A DNA stretch of 64,000 nt from contig NCRC01000006.1 in the NCBI GenBank assembly GCA_002894685.1, forward strand, positions 1 to 64,000, written 5' to 3'. The notes below the pieces were generated by a model. It saw nothing but the letters and a program-made list of their open reading frames with translations, had not been told where the DNA came from and searched no databases. A program made the position numbers and the translations under genes. This DNA comes from Salinivenus lutea (GTDB lineage Bacteria; Bacteroidota; Rhodothermia; Rhodothermales; Salinibacteraceae). This document shows positions 55,601-63,933 of this stretch, in pieces (the stretch's first letter is position 1; each line of letters begins with the position of its first letter).

Positions 55601-58600
55601 CATCCGCGAGGTGTTCAACCGGGACACCCGAGGGACGGCCAACCCCACCCTCCGCACCCTCGACGTGTACTTCAATCCGTGGATGCGCGGGCCCTACAAC
55701 TACACGCCCAACCTGGAGGACTTCATTCAGAACCCGACCCAGGTGTGGGGCGGCATCACGCGACGGATGCCCGAGGGATACACCGACTTCTCGGTGCAGA
55801 ACGTGGAGTTTGTCGAGTTCATCGTGAAGGTGTACCCGCAGAACGGGGAGGTCAGCGACGACGCCATGCTGTACCTCGACCTCGGCACCATCTCCGAGGA
55901 CGTGGTGCCCAACGAGCGGCTAAACACGGAGGACGGGCTCTCCACCACCTTCAATCCCAGCGAGCTGGGCGAGCTGAGCCGCATTGCGGGCAGCCCCTCG
56001 CAAAATGGCGCCATCGACATTCGGGACGGGAGGACGGAAGACCTGGGGCTCGACGGCCTTGTGTCCTACACCGATGGCGGCACGTACGCCCCGGAGTTGC
56101 TGGAGACGAACTTCTACTCCGACTTTGTCGAGCGGGCCGATAGTCTCCGCGACGCCCTCGGCCAACTGGGCCTCACAGACGCGGAGCGCCGGCGGCTGCG
56201 GGCCGAGGTCGCGCGCATTCAGGACGACCCCTCCGCCGACGACTACCAGTACTACGAGAACGACCGCTACTTCAGTGAGGAGCGGTTCTTCCCGCGGGGC
56301 GCCACGCTCCAGCAACGCTTCAGCCGCTACTACGCCGGAATCGAGCTCAACGGCTTCGAGTCTCAGAATCAACTCGCCGAGGAGGTATCGTTGCGCCGGG
56401 GGGTGGCCCGCTCGCCGGACACGGAAGACCTCGACGGCACGGGGGGCAACGTCACCCTCGCCAACGACTACTACCAGTACGCCATCCCGCTGGATGAACT
56501 GCGGGAGCGGGCGGGGCGCGACTCCGGGCCCACCGACTACGTGGTCAGTCGGGTGGGCGAGGGGCAGGACTGGTACAAGATCCGCATTCCGGTGGAGGAG
56601 CCGACCCGCACCGTGGGCAACATTCAGGACTTTACGCGCATCGAGTCCATCCGCCTCTGGACCACGGGCCACGCCGCGCCGGTGACCATGCGGTTTGCCT
56701 CGTTCGAGCTGGTGGGCAGCCAGTGGCGCGCCTCCCAGCCCGTGGCCGAGCAGCCCGTCGACGAGGGCGACGTGATGGATCCGGGGGACGGGGAGGTGCG
56801 CGTCGCGAGCATCAACAACGAGGAGGACCCGCAGTACCAGGCGCCGGTCGGCGCCATCGTGAGCCGGAGCCAGACCTCCCGCGGAGCGCAGCGCCGCAAC
56901 CGCGAGCAGTCTCTGCTCCTCGGCATCGACGAGCTGACTCCGGGACGACAGCGCGGCATCTTCAAGTCGTTTCAGGGGCTCAACCTGCTGAAGTACTCCA
57001 ACCTGCGGATGTACACCCACGTGCACGGCGCGTCGAACAGCCCGCAGGTGAAAGACAACATCCGCGAAAACCTGCGCCTGTTCGTCCGCATCGGGGCGAA
57101 CGAAACAGACGACTACTACGAGTACGAACAGCGCCTGGAGCCCAACGACGTGCCGAGTGCCTCCGGGAGCCAGCGCCTCTGGCGCGAAGAGAACGAGATG
57201 AACCTTCTGCTCAGCGCCCTGTCGCAGCTAAAGACCGCCCGGGACCAGAGCCCCGTCTCGCCCGACTCCGTGTACACGAGCGACGACGCGGGCCTGCCCC
57301 TCGACTTTGCCCCCGACAGCAGCACGACCATCAAAATCCGAGGGACGCCGTCCCTGAACGAGATCAGCACGGCCGTCGTCGGGATTCGTCACGTGGGCGA
57401 GAGCGGCGACCGGGCGCTCGAAAACATCGACCTGTGGGTGAACGAGCTTCGGGTGAGCGGCTACGACGAGCGCTCGGGCTGGGCGGCAAACACCACGGCC
57501 GACATTGAGCTGGCCGACCTTGCGTCGCTTCAGGGCAGCTTTCAGCGTCGCACCGACGGCTTCGGCGGCCTCAACAGCACCCTTAACGAGCGCGAATCTT
57601 CCGGCAACACGAGCTGGAACGTGCGAGCCGACCTGGAGCTCGGGTCCCTGTTTCCGCAGCAGGAGGGGTGGAACATCCCCGTTACGCTGCAGATGCAGTC
57701 GAGCCTTACCGAGCCGCGCTACGATCCGGAGCGGGGCGACATTGAGGTGCGGGAGGTGCAGCAGCTGTTTGGGAGCCTGAACGCGGACTCCCTGGAGACC
57801 CGGTTCGGCGACCGCTACCCCGACCAGTGGTCGACACGTCAGTTGCGAGAGGCGCTCCAGGACAGCGTGCGCCGGGCCTCCGAGACCGCCAACGTGCGGC
57901 GCACACTCACGGCCAATTTCTCGAAGCAGGGGTCGGATGCCTGGCTCATGCGGCAGACCGTCGACGCAACGGCCCTGAACTTCTCGTACTTCGATCGGAC
58001 GGCGCGCAGCCCGCAGCGCAGCATCGACAACCAGTGGAATTGGAGCAGCACGCTGGAGTACCAGCTCGACTTCGGGCAGCCGCGCACCGTCGAGCCCCTC
58101 TGGTTTCTCCCGGAGGTGCCCGTCCTCGGCCTCCTCGGCGACGTGGACTTCAACTACGTGCCCTCCTCGCTCTCCTTTACCGGGACCGCCGAGCGCAATG
58201 CCACCACCCGGCGCAGCCGCCTCTCGGCCCGGCGCGACCGCGCACAACCGCCCCGCATCGCCAGCCCCTTCCGCGACAACCAGGACTTCACCCACCAACG
58301 CCGCTTCAACCTGCAGTACAGCCCCTTCCAGTTCCTCAGCTTCAGTTTCGACACCGACACGCGGCAGAGCCTGGACGACGTGGCCCGCCGGACGCAGCGC
58401 AACCTCCTCCTCTCGGACAACTCGGCACTGGGCCGACAAGTGGTGGCCGGGGTCGACACCGCCGCCTTCTTCAATGACCCGCAGGCGGTCCTCCCGGACC
58501 TGCCGGACGTGTATCAGAACAGTGCGCGCGACAGCCTCGGCACGACCCTTTTCGTGGAGGACCGACAGCAGTGGCGGTCGGAGTGGGAGGTGTTTCAGGA

Positions 58601-60347
58601 TCTCGTGTTCGGGGACGCCAGCCCGCGGACCAACCAGTACAGCCAGCGCTTCTCCACGACGCTGCAGGTGGGGCTGCTGGACCGCGAGGTGTTCAACTGG
58701 ATCGACGTGCAGGACATCTCCTACCAGTCGTCCTTCGGCTGGCAGAACAGCTCGCAGGGAAGCAACACGGGGGCCAGCGTCCGCAACGAGGGCACGCTGC
58801 GGACGGGCGTGAGCCTGCGCCCGAATCGGGTCTGGGAGCGGTTCGGCTTCTTCGAGCGCATGCGGGAGGCCCAGCGGAGCGACGATCGACCGGCGCCGGA
58901 GGGGGACGAGGAGGATGAGGACGGGGGCGTCGAGTGGAGCGACGTGCCGCTCCCCGACCCCGTTGGGCTGCTCCGGGGCCTTGCCCTCACGGTCCTGGAC
59001 ATTGATGACCTCACGGTCAACTACAACGGCACGCGTACGTCCCGCTCCTCCAACGTCGGCGACGCCACGCTCAACGACCAGGGGGGCATCGAGCAGGTGG
59101 ACAAAAAGTACCGGCTGCTCGATGCCGTTCGGGGCGAGGGGCCGTCCCTCGGCTACCGATTGGGGCTCGACCGCTCCATTGCCCCGGAGTCGGGGCGCCG
59201 CGTCTTTCCGGAGGGGCAGCGGGTGGTCGACAACCTCACCGACGAGCACGACTTTGAGGGCAGCACCACGCTGTCGCCGAGCCCGGCCCTGGACGTGGAC
59301 CTGAACTGGAACCTGAGCTGGAGCTCGAGCCCGCAGGTCAGCTTTCGCAGAACCGAAGACGGGATCGCGCGGTCGCGGTCCGAACGTGGACAGACGAGCG
59401 CGTCGGTGTGGGCCTTTGGGTCGTTCGGCTCGTTCTTTGAGCAACAGCTCGGCAGGCTCCGGGCCCAGGCAGGAAGTGAGGACACCCTTGCGGCCGCCAG
59501 CGTCCCCCTCACCAACGCCTCGGTGACCGCCGACTTCCGCAGCGGGTACCTCACGGGCGGCGGCACCGGCCTCGCCAACGGGTTTGCGCCGTTTCCGATG
59601 CCGGGGTGGACGGTGCGCTACACGGGCCTGTCCGACTGGCCGCTGATCCGCAGCATTACCGAGAGCATTTCCCTCCGGCACGGCTACAATGCGACGTACG
59701 AGACCAGCTTCGAGCGTTCAAACATTGCGGGCGAGGGGGCGACCCTCACGGTTGGGGGGCAAGAGGGGGGCACGCCCTTCGCGTACCGCCGGGCGGCATT
59801 TCAGCTCGGCTCGCCCCAGCTGCAGGAGGAGTACAGCCCGCTGGTGGGGATCGACATCACCTGGCCCGGCAACCTGCAGACGAGCGTGGAGTGGAGCCGG
59901 CGGACGACCACCTCGCTTCGGACCGCCAGCCTGCGGATTGCGGAGCGGGAGACGAGTGAAATTTCCGGGCAGCTCTCCTACACCGCGCAGGGGTTCACCA
60001 TTCCGTTTCTCCCGTTCGGCCGCATCGAAAACCGCGTGCAGCTCTCCGTCACCTTCACCCAGCAGGTGAACGACGAGCGCGAATACAGCCTGCGCCCCGC
60101 CCTCGAACAGGCCAACGCCGCCGGATCCGAGTACGACCCCCGCCAGGCGCAGCAGGGCGACAACGTGTCGATCATCAGCGAAACGGAACGGCTCACGGTG
60201 CAGCCGCAGATCTCCTACAGCATTAGCGATCGTGTGACGGCCGACTTTACGCTGGAGTACGAGGACTTTAGGGGGGACAGCCGACAGCCGTCCTACACGA
60301 ACGTGAACGGGAATTTCAATGTGACGGTCAACATTTCCCAAAACTAA
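52602..60347 (+). CDS. sprA: SprA-type outer-membrane translocon of the type IX secretion system
   Basis: A giant outer-membrane beta-barrel (about 2,580 residues). In Bacteroidota SprA/Sov forms the protein-conducting pore through which cargo leaves via the type IX system. An N-terminal basic segment and hydrophobic signal (LVSLLVVLAWGLLPALG) precede the mature region. Family-like segments include VNMVVPGGRQSTFSTIFGKPEVDLRVNGQADIQAGFQYSKND, DLRLGITGTIGDKLQMNVDWDTNNQFDYQNQVKLEY, AGNVFLETPSQLISGGQSLFGIK, and the long alternating strands ending in YTNVNGNFNVTVNISQN. The length is close to the usual 2,300-2,500. Starts at TTG 52590 or GTG 52602 are both possible; I used GTG. Cargo proteins with C-terminal signals were not seen in this window. 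Confidence 0.92.
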   Translation: MPFVLRFIWLGPLRRRREERRFVRRLVSLLVVLAWGLLPALGPSDARAQDRPAADSSGADSLRGNVAPLAPVPEGPSLRERAGGARLGEAGGEAADTVAVDTALIDRYVPVRRGRRELFDDPSPFVSPADASGQGPRVTLDSSGTSYRVEDTRRTEGPMRLDADTYRRHRQRAALRENWTSLLQQRQQQVDRSGLGVNMVVPGGRQSTFSTIFGKPEVDLRVNGQADIQAGFQYSKNDQQGARTGDATQIDPNFKQDLRLGITGTIGDKLQMNVDWDTNNQFDYQNQVKLEYSGYEDEIVQSVEAGNVFLETPSQLISGGQSLFGIKSQFQLGNLSLTTIASQQEGQSNSLSIEGGSESTEFDLQPTNYDEDTHFFLGYYFRNTWNEAHEDPTTITLFNGFDQITDVEVWKLRTSTGPNDSDVRKAAAVVDLGEPAALVREADDYTAQELPGPRVDQYTESDLDNLRDGQTTVSNYVSANLGQSLSSQDVVSGDFKRLQRGRDYRLDERLGFLSLSQRLRSGEALAVAFRYRAGGEVRTVGDFAGDQGGTDGGINADRLVLKLLRPNDPVAPGANAASEPAAWFLEMRNIYRLGGRGFDSNSFELDIEYDPSGQGASTTIPEIANQQTLLQVLGLDRINENGAPSPDNQFDFTPLTIDADQGLLYFPYLRPFGDRILDVAEANGSRADGEPFAFQNLYLKKKTNAEKEDKQKNVYTVSGSYKGQTQGFYDLQAFAGLVEGSVEVTSGGQTLQEGTDYVVDYQSGTVNITNQSYLAEGREIDISYEQNSIADLQQKTLLGARADWSLRDQYSLGATIMRLSQKSPVDKYRVGEEPVKNTIWGVNGSMDLTPRWLTQAVDALPLIETRAESRLSISGEFAQLRPGHTQTEAYERTIEEVANSERESFASDERNGISYIDDFEGFENTFSLREQLNAWQVSAAPDSIGEAPQLNGDGPGNEDDQARTYWRGSFGWYQLNEQIKEQLEGKVEPRGPEEATRLLDIREVFNRDTRGTANPTLRTLDVYFNPWMRGPYNYTPNLEDFIQNPTQVWGGITRRMPEGYTDFSVQNVEFVEFIVKVYPQNGEVSDDAMLYLDLGTISEDVVPNERLNTEDGLSTTFNPSELGELSRIAGSPSQNGAIDIRDGRTEDLGLDGLVSYTDGGTYAPELLETNFYSDFVERADSLRDALGQLGLTDAERRRLRAEVARIQDDPSADDYQYYENDRYFSEERFFPRGATLQQRFSRYYAGIELNGFESQNQLAEEVSLRRGVARSPDTEDLDGTGGNVTLANDYYQYAIPLDELRERAGRDSGPTDYVVSRVGEGQDWYKIRIPVEEPTRTVGNIQDFTRIESIRLWTTGHAAPVTMRFASFELVGSQWRASQPVAEQPVDEGDVMDPGDGEVRVASINNEEDPQYQAPVGAIVSRSQTSRGAQRRNREQSLLLGIDELTPGRQRGIFKSFQGLNLLKYSNLRMYTHVHGASNSPQVKDNIRENLRLFVRIGANETDDYYEYEQRLEPNDVPSASGSQRLWREENEMNLLLSALSQLKTARDQSPVSPDSVYTSDDAGLPLDFAPDSSTTIKIRGTPSLNEISTAVVGIRHVGESGDRALENIDLWVNELRVSGYDERSGWAANTTADIELADLASLQGSFQRRTDGFGGLNSTLNERESSGNTSWNVRADLELGSLFPQQEGWNIPVTLQMQSSLTEPRYDPERGDIEVREVQQLFGSLNADSLETRFGDRYPDQWSTRQLREALQDSVRRASETANVRRTLTANFSKQGSDAWLMRQTVDATALNFSYFDRTARSPQRSIDNQWNWSSTLEYQLDFGQPRTVEPLWFLPEVPVLGLLGDVDFNYVPSSLSFTGTAERNATTRRSRLSARRDRAQPPRIASPFRDNQDFTHQRRFNLQYSPFQFLSFSFDTDTRQSLDDVARRTQRNLLLSDNSALGRQVVAGVDTAAFFNDPQAVLPDLPDVYQNSARDSLGTTLFVEDRQQWRSEWEVFQDLVFGDASPRTNQYSQRFSTTLQVGLLDREVFNWIDVQDISYQSSFGWQNSSQGSNTGASVRNEGTLRTGVSLRPNRVWERFGFFERMREAQRSDDRPAPEGDEEDEDGGVEWSDVPLPDPVGLLRGLALTVLDIDDLTVNYNGTRTSRSSNVGDATLNDQGGIEQVDKKYRLLDAVRGEGPSLGYRLGLDRSIAPESGRRVFPEGQRVVDNLTDEHDFEGSTTLSPSPALDVDLNWNLSWSSSPQVSFRRTEDGIARSRSERGQTSASVWAFGSFGSFFEQQLGRLRAQAGSEDTLAAASVPLTNASVTADFRSGYLTGGGTGLANGFAPFPMPGWTVRYTGLSDWPLIRSITESISLRHGYNATYETSFERSNIAGEGATLTVGGQEGGTPFAYRRAAFQLGSPQLQEEYSPLVGIDITWPGNLQTSVEWSRRTTTSLRTASLRIAERETSEISGQLSYTAQGFTIPFLPFGRIENRVQLSVTFTQQVNDEREYSLRPALEQANAAGSEYDPRQAQQGDNVSIISETERLTVQPQISYSISDRVTADFTLEYEDFRGDSRQPSYTNVNGNFNVTVNISQN

Positions 60348-60409
60348 GCGTCCTCCCCGCGGGTACGTCGACCCTGCTTCGCCCTGTTCTCTCATGAGCG
60401 GTCTCTCCC

Positions 60410-61168
60410 ATGCCCGAGTCGCGTCCGCTGGTTGTGTGTCATCTGGGGCGGGTGGAGTATGCGCCGGTTCGTGCGCTTCAGCAGAGCGTGCAGGAGCGCC
60501 TCATTGCGGCCAAGCGCGAGTCGCCGCCCGTGGCGCTTCCGCACGTGCTGCTGCTGTTGGAGCACCCGCCCGTCTACACCCTCGGCAAGAGCGGCGACGC
60601 GGAGAATCTGCTGGTGTCGGAGGAACGGCTCGACGCCCTCGACGCCGCCTTTCATCGGGTGGGGCGGGGGGGCGACGCGACCTTCCACGGCCCAGGGCAA
60701 CTCGTGGGCTACCCGCTGCTCGACCTCGACCGCATCTTTACCGACCTGGGCCGCTACCTGCGGACGCTCGAAGAGGTCGTGATCCGCACCTGTGGCGAAT
60801 ACGGCGTGGCGGGGACGCGGGTGGAGGGGCGGACCGGCGTGTGGGTGGGGCCGGACGAGCGGGGGCCGGAGCGCAAGGTCTGCGCGATGGGCGTGCGCTG
60901 CAGCCGCTGGGTGACGATGCACGGCTTTGCCCTCAACGTGACGACCGACCTCTCCTACTTCGACCACATCGTGCCCTGCGGCATCGCCGATCGCGGCGTC
61001 ACGTCGCTGGCGGAGGAGAGCGACGCGTCCATCACGGTCGACGACGTGCGCGGGCCGGTCGTGGAGCACTTCGCCGACCGGTTTGAGGCCCGGGTGACGG
61101 AGTTGCGGGGAGAGCCGGCGCGCGACTTTCTGAAGGAGATGGCCGGGGCGATCGGCGACGCCGCATAG
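60410..61168 (+). CDS. lipB: Octanoyl-ACP:protein N-octanoyltransferase LipB
   Basis: Transfers octanoate from acyl carrier protein to lipoyl domains of 2-oxoacid dehydrogenases and glycine cleavage protein H; cytosolic. The 252-residue protein shows [16 protein letters not shown], the strongly conserved [50 protein letters not shown], and the catalytic Cys190 in [14 protein letters not shown]. The length is typical. It starts 62 bases after sprA. Its last 214 bases are overlapped on the other strand by the zinc-ribbon gene. Confidence 0.95.
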   Translation: MPESRPLVVCHLGRVEYAPVRALQQSVQERLIAAKRESPPVALPHVLLLLEHPPVYTLGKSGDAENLLVSEERLDALDAAFHRVGRGGDATFHGPGQLVGYPLLDLDRIFTDLGRYLRTLEEVVIRTCGEYGVAGTRVEGRTGVWVGPDERGPERKVCAMGVRCSRWVTMHGFALNVTTDLSYFDHIVPCGIADRGVTSLAEESDASITVDDVRGPVVEHFADRFEARVTELRGEPARDFLKEMAGAIGDAA

Positions 61169-61419
61169 GCCGCGAGGTCCTCCACAGGGGCAGTTTCCGA
61201 CTCCAGGAGGGCCTCCAGCTCCACCGGCGGCAGGTCGTGGTACCAGTCGTGGTGCGGCGACCAGCGGTGGCACTCCAGGCACTGCGTCTCGCGCCACACC
61301 CGGCCACACTCCGGGCACTGGCCGTGCGTGTCGAACGTGTGCCAGGAATGGCCGCACGTGCAGCCCCAGCGGGCGCTGGACGGCGGCTCCCACTCGCACT
61401 TCGGACAGTAAATCTCCAT
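60955..61419 (-). CDS. Small zinc-ribbon protein with tail antisense to lipB
   Basis: A 154-residue frame. Residues 1-55 are clearly protein-like: Cys pairs C5/C8, C20/C22, C35/C38 and C47/C50 with interspersed His and Trp ([48 protein letters not shown]) suggest two zinc-ribbon modules. Residues 56-84 form a short acidic helix. From about residue 85 to the stop the frame lies opposite the 3' end of lipB and becomes Ser/Thr/Arg-rich without recognisable structure. An original stop just after the helix may have been lost. Function unknown; similar ribbons are common in RNA- or protein-binding factors. Confidence 0.7.
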   Translation of the reverse strand: MEIYCPKCEWEPPSSARWGCTCGHSWHTFDTHGQCPECGRVWRETQCLECHRWSPHHDWYHDLPPVELEALLESETAPVEDLAAYAASPIAPAISFRKSRAGSPRNSVTRASNRSAKCSTTGPRTSSTVMDASLSSASDVTPRSAMPQGTMWSK

Positions 61420-61519
61420 GATCGCGCCGGCACGTTGTTGAAAAGGGGGCGTCGCCTGAATACCCTACGGGCACTCCTACGCCTTGCTCGCATCGTCTTT
61501 CCCCCGACTCTCGTCTCCG

Positions 61520-61882
61520 ATGGCTGACTTTGACCTCGAAAACTTTACGCACCGCCTCCTGTCCGAATCGCTGTTCTACGACCTGGAGTACGGGCTCGTG
61601 GGCAGCGTGAGCCTCGTCGACCCCGAGGCGGAGCGCGAGGCGTACATTGCCTCGTTTATGCCCGACGACGGCACGTTCCTGATCGAGGAGGCCACGGCGT
61701 GGGAGGACTTGCCGGACGAGCTGGAGGACGAGGAGGACGTGGCCTACGTCCTGGCCGTCGACAGCACCGAGCACGGGACGTACGAGGTGCCGGAGGTGGC
61801 CGCGGAGTCGCTGCTCGATCTGGCCCGCCAGCACGACCTGCTCCCGAGCGTCACGGTCCTGTTTGAGGACGAGGAGCTGTGA
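61520..61882 (+). CDS. Hypothetical small acidic protein
   Basis: A 120-residue, very acidic cytosolic protein without recognisable family. It has no signal peptide, Cys or membrane segment. Features are an N-terminal helix (FDLENFTHRLLSESLFYDLEYGLV), a central alternating part (GSVSLVDPEAEREAYIASFMPDDGTFLIEEATAWEDL), an acidic DELEDEEDVAYVLAVD stretch and a helix (AAESLLDLARQHDLLPSVTVLFEDEEL). ATG 61520 is used; the frame opens 12 codons earlier without a better start. Real coding is supported by protein-like composition and by filling the gap between oppositely oriented neighbours. Confidence 0.65.
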   Translation: MADFDLENFTHRLLSESLFYDLEYGLVGSVSLVDPEAEREAYIASFMPDDGTFLIEEATAWEDLPDELEDEEDVAYVLAVDSTEHGTYEVPEVAAESLLDLARQHDLLPSVTVLFEDEEL

Positions 61883-61927
61883 GTGCGAGGGCGTAGGGAG
61901 GAGACGCCCGATCCCACTTCTGCGTCC

Positions 61928-62296
61928 TTATCCCGTCAGCACGCCCCAGGTGAGCAGGCCCCAGCCCGCCAGGAAGGCGGCGCCGCCCAGCGGCGTGATG
62001 GCGCCGAGCCACCCCGTGTCGGTAAGGACGAGCACGTACAGGCTGCCCGAGAAGACAAGGGTGCCGGCCAGGAAGCAGTACCCGGCCCAGTCAATTGCGC
62101 CGCCCCAGCCCTGGGCCGTTGCCCAGCTGACCACGAGCAGGGCGAGGGCGTGGTACATCTGGTACGTGACCGCCGTGTGGAACGTGTCCAGGCGGTCCGG
62201 CGACACGCGGCCCTCCAGTCCGTGTGCGCCGAAGGCGCCGGCCGCCACGGCAAGGCCCGCCAGAACGGCGCCGCAGGCGAGAAAGAAGCGGGTCAT
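61928..62296 (-). CDS. DUF423 small membrane protein
   Basis: A 122-residue inner-membrane protein with four hydrophobic segments. Family features are the N-terminal AGLAVAAGAFGAHGLE, the region DTFHTAVTYQMYHALALLVV, FLAGTLVFSGSLYVLVLT and the end LGAITPLGGAAFLAGWGLL. DUF423 proteins are widespread and their role is not known. The gene is downstream of rsfS on the same strand, 36 bases away, so they may be co-transcribed. Confidence 0.88.
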   Translation of the reverse strand: MTRFFLACGAVLAGLAVAAGAFGAHGLEGRVSPDRLDTFHTAVTYQMYHALALLVVSWATAQGWGGAIDWAGYCFLAGTLVFSGSLYVLVLTDTGWLGAITPLGGAAFLAGWGLLTWGVLTG

Positions 62297-62332
62297 GAGG
62301 AGATGAAGCGGATTCTCGGGGAGCGGGCGTAG

Positions 62333-62800
62333 CTATTCGTCGTCGGGGGAGCGGCGAAGCTCCTGGAGAAAGTCGATCTCCGACGCATCCCCCTCCGGCG
62401 AAATCGTCTCGCTTTCGGCCTCTCCCCACAGGCGCTCGATGCGGTAGTGCTCGCGCCGCGACGGGAGAAAGACGTGCACCACCACATCCACGTAGTCGAG
62501 CACCACCCACCGCAGATGGTCGGTGCCCTCCGTTTTCCAGGGCTGCTCGCCACACTGTTCCTCAATCCGTTCGCTGACCCCGCGGGCGATGGCGCGCACC
62601 TGCAGGTCGGAGTCGCCGGAGCCGATCACGAAAAAGTCGGCCATGCTGCTCACTTCGCGCAGGTCAATTACCGTGATGTCGTGGGCCTTTTTCTCGGCCA
62701 TGGCGTTCACGGCGTGGGCGGCGAGCGCAGGGCCGGTGTTCTCCGGGGCGCGGGCCGTGGGGGATTCGGCGGTCGAGGGGGAGGAGTCGGGGGAAGCCAT
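62333..62800 (-). CDS. rsfS: Ribosomal silencing factor RsfS
   Basis: Binds ribosomal protein uL14 on the 50S subunit and blocks subunit joining, lowering translation when nutrients are scarce. The 155-residue protein carries the family core (about 30-130): KKAHDITVIDLREVSSMADFFVIGSGDSDLQVRAIARGV, PWKTEGTDHLRWVVLDYVDVVVHVFLPSRREHYRIERLWG. A ~28-residue Ser/Thr/Pro-rich N-terminal extension and a short acidic end (EGDASEIDFLQELRRSPDDE) are additions to the ~110-residue E. coli protein. The LytR_C-domain gene lies just upstream on the same strand, a common arrangement. Confidence 0.93.
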   Translation of the reverse strand: MASPDSSPSTAESPTARAPENTGPALAAHAVNAMAEKKAHDITVIDLREVSSMADFFVIGSGDSDLQVRAIARGVSERIEEQCGEQPWKTEGTDHLRWVVLDYVDVVVHVFLPSRREHYRIERLWGEAESETISPEGDASEIDFLQELRRSPDDE

Positions 62801-62869
62801 GCACTTAGGGCATTGGTGGGTGGATACGTGGAGGAAAAACGAACCGGCGGTTGGGCCGGGAATGTCCGA

Positions 62870-63331
62870 TCACTGCTGAAAGGGGCGAAGGTCGGTGTAG
62901 TCGCGGCCAATGACGACGGAGGCGTCGAGGTAGTACTGTCGGCGGATCTCCTGGCGGACGCGACTGGCCGGGAGCCCAAGGGCCTCGGCGACCTTGCGGG
63001 CGGCCTCTCGGTTGCCAACGCGGTCGATCACAACGGACTGCTGCTGGTCGAACGACGAATAGTTGCCCACGTCGACGACGTCGAAGCCGCTGTCACGCAG
63101 GAACTGCGTCGTGCGGGCCGCGAGCCCGTCGATGCCGGCGCCGTTGCGCACCTCTACCTGGATGACCGAGCCGACCAGGGCGGTCGAGTCGTCGGCCGGG
63201 CGCTCGGGGCTCGGGGGAGAGACAAACGCTCGCGAGGCGACCGCGTAGAGCAGCACCGCAACCGCCAGCCCCCCTACGACGAGGGCGGCGTTCAGCGCCC
63301 CGTTGCCAACTTGAGATTGCCACGAAGCCAT
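62870..63331 (-). CDS. LytR C-terminal-domain membrane protein
   Basis: A 153-residue protein with one N-terminal membrane helix (LNAALVVGGLAVAVLLYAVASRAF) and a LytR_C domain (VIQVEVRNGAGIDGLAARTTQFLRDSGFDVVDVGNYSSFDQQQSVVIDRVGNREAARKVAEALGL). This domain normally lies at the end of LytR-CpsA-Psr envelope proteins; here it is stand-alone. ATG 63331 was preferred because it precedes the helix by a short polar segment; an earlier ATG at 63403 would add 24 basic residues. It lies upstream of rsfS. The role is probably in the cell envelope, not proven. Confidence 0.85.
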   Translation of the reverse strand: MASWQSQVGNGALNAALVVGGLAVAVLLYAVASRAFVSPPSPERPADDSTALVGSVIQVEVRNGAGIDGLAARTTQFLRDSGFDVVDVGNYSSFDQQQSVVIDRVGNREAARKVAEALGLPASRVRQEIRRQYYLDASVVIGRDYTDLRPFQQ

Positions 63332-63417
63332 AGGCACAAGACTGAGCCATCCAAACACAAAAGCGCGGCAGGCCGGGCGGCGTGCCGCGCTTCGCGTCCG
63401 CAAGACGGGCGGCGCGG

Positions 63418-63933
63418 CTAATTCTGCCAGAAGAGGGTGCTCCTGGGACGGAAGGCGCTGCTGCTACGCGAATGGTATCCGTACGGGCTCATGTAGCGGT
63501 TGTAGGGCCGTTGCTGCACCTGCACCCGAAACTCCATGTTTTCGGAGGGGCGGTACGCCACCTCGGCGTTGCGGAGGTAGACCCGCGGCTCCTGACTCCC
63601 GAAGGTGTTTCCGCCCGTAAACGGGTGGGCCACGCTCACGTCGGCGCGGGCGGCCCAGTTGGAGTTAAATTGCCACATCATCGAGCTCGTGTACGTGCCC
63701 ATGGAGCTCGTCTCGCCCCCAAAGGAGGAGAACGAGGCCTCGTAGGAATGACTCATGCGGAAATGCTCGGCGCCAAAGAGATCCCCGAGCGCATTCACGG
63801 CGGCCGAGCCGGTATCATACAGCTGGGTCTGGACCGAGCGGCTTTGCTGGGCCGTTTCCCGGAGCTGGGCCTGGGCCGGGGCCATCACGCTCAGCATAAA
63901 CGCGAGGCACAGGAGCGAAAGAGCGGTGCGCAT
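63418..63933 (-). CDS. Hypothetical secreted / outer-membrane-associated protein
   Basis: A 171-residue exported protein. The signal peptide is clear (MRTALSLLCLAFMLSVMAPAQAQ). The mature part has a Gln/Ser-rich start, then alternating aromatic/polar strands (YEASFSSFGGETSSMGTYTSSMMWQFNSNWAARADVSVAHPF; PRVYLRNAEVAYRPSENMEFRVQVQQRP) that suggest a small beta-barrel or beta-sandwich. The Tyr/Ser/Arg-rich end finishes in STLFWQN, whose terminal aromatic residue fits outer-membrane insertion. No Cys, no known family recognised. The gene is followed by the LytR_C gene on the same strand. Confidence 0.7.
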   Translation of the reverse strand: MRTALSLLCLAFMLSVMAPAQAQLRETAQQSRSVQTQLYDTGSAAVNALGDLFGAEHFRMSHSYEASFSSFGGETSSMGTYTSSMMWQFNSNWAARADVSVAHPFTGGNTFGSQEPRVYLRNAEVAYRPSENMEFRVQVQQRPYNRYMSPYGYHSRSSSAFRPRSTLFWQN

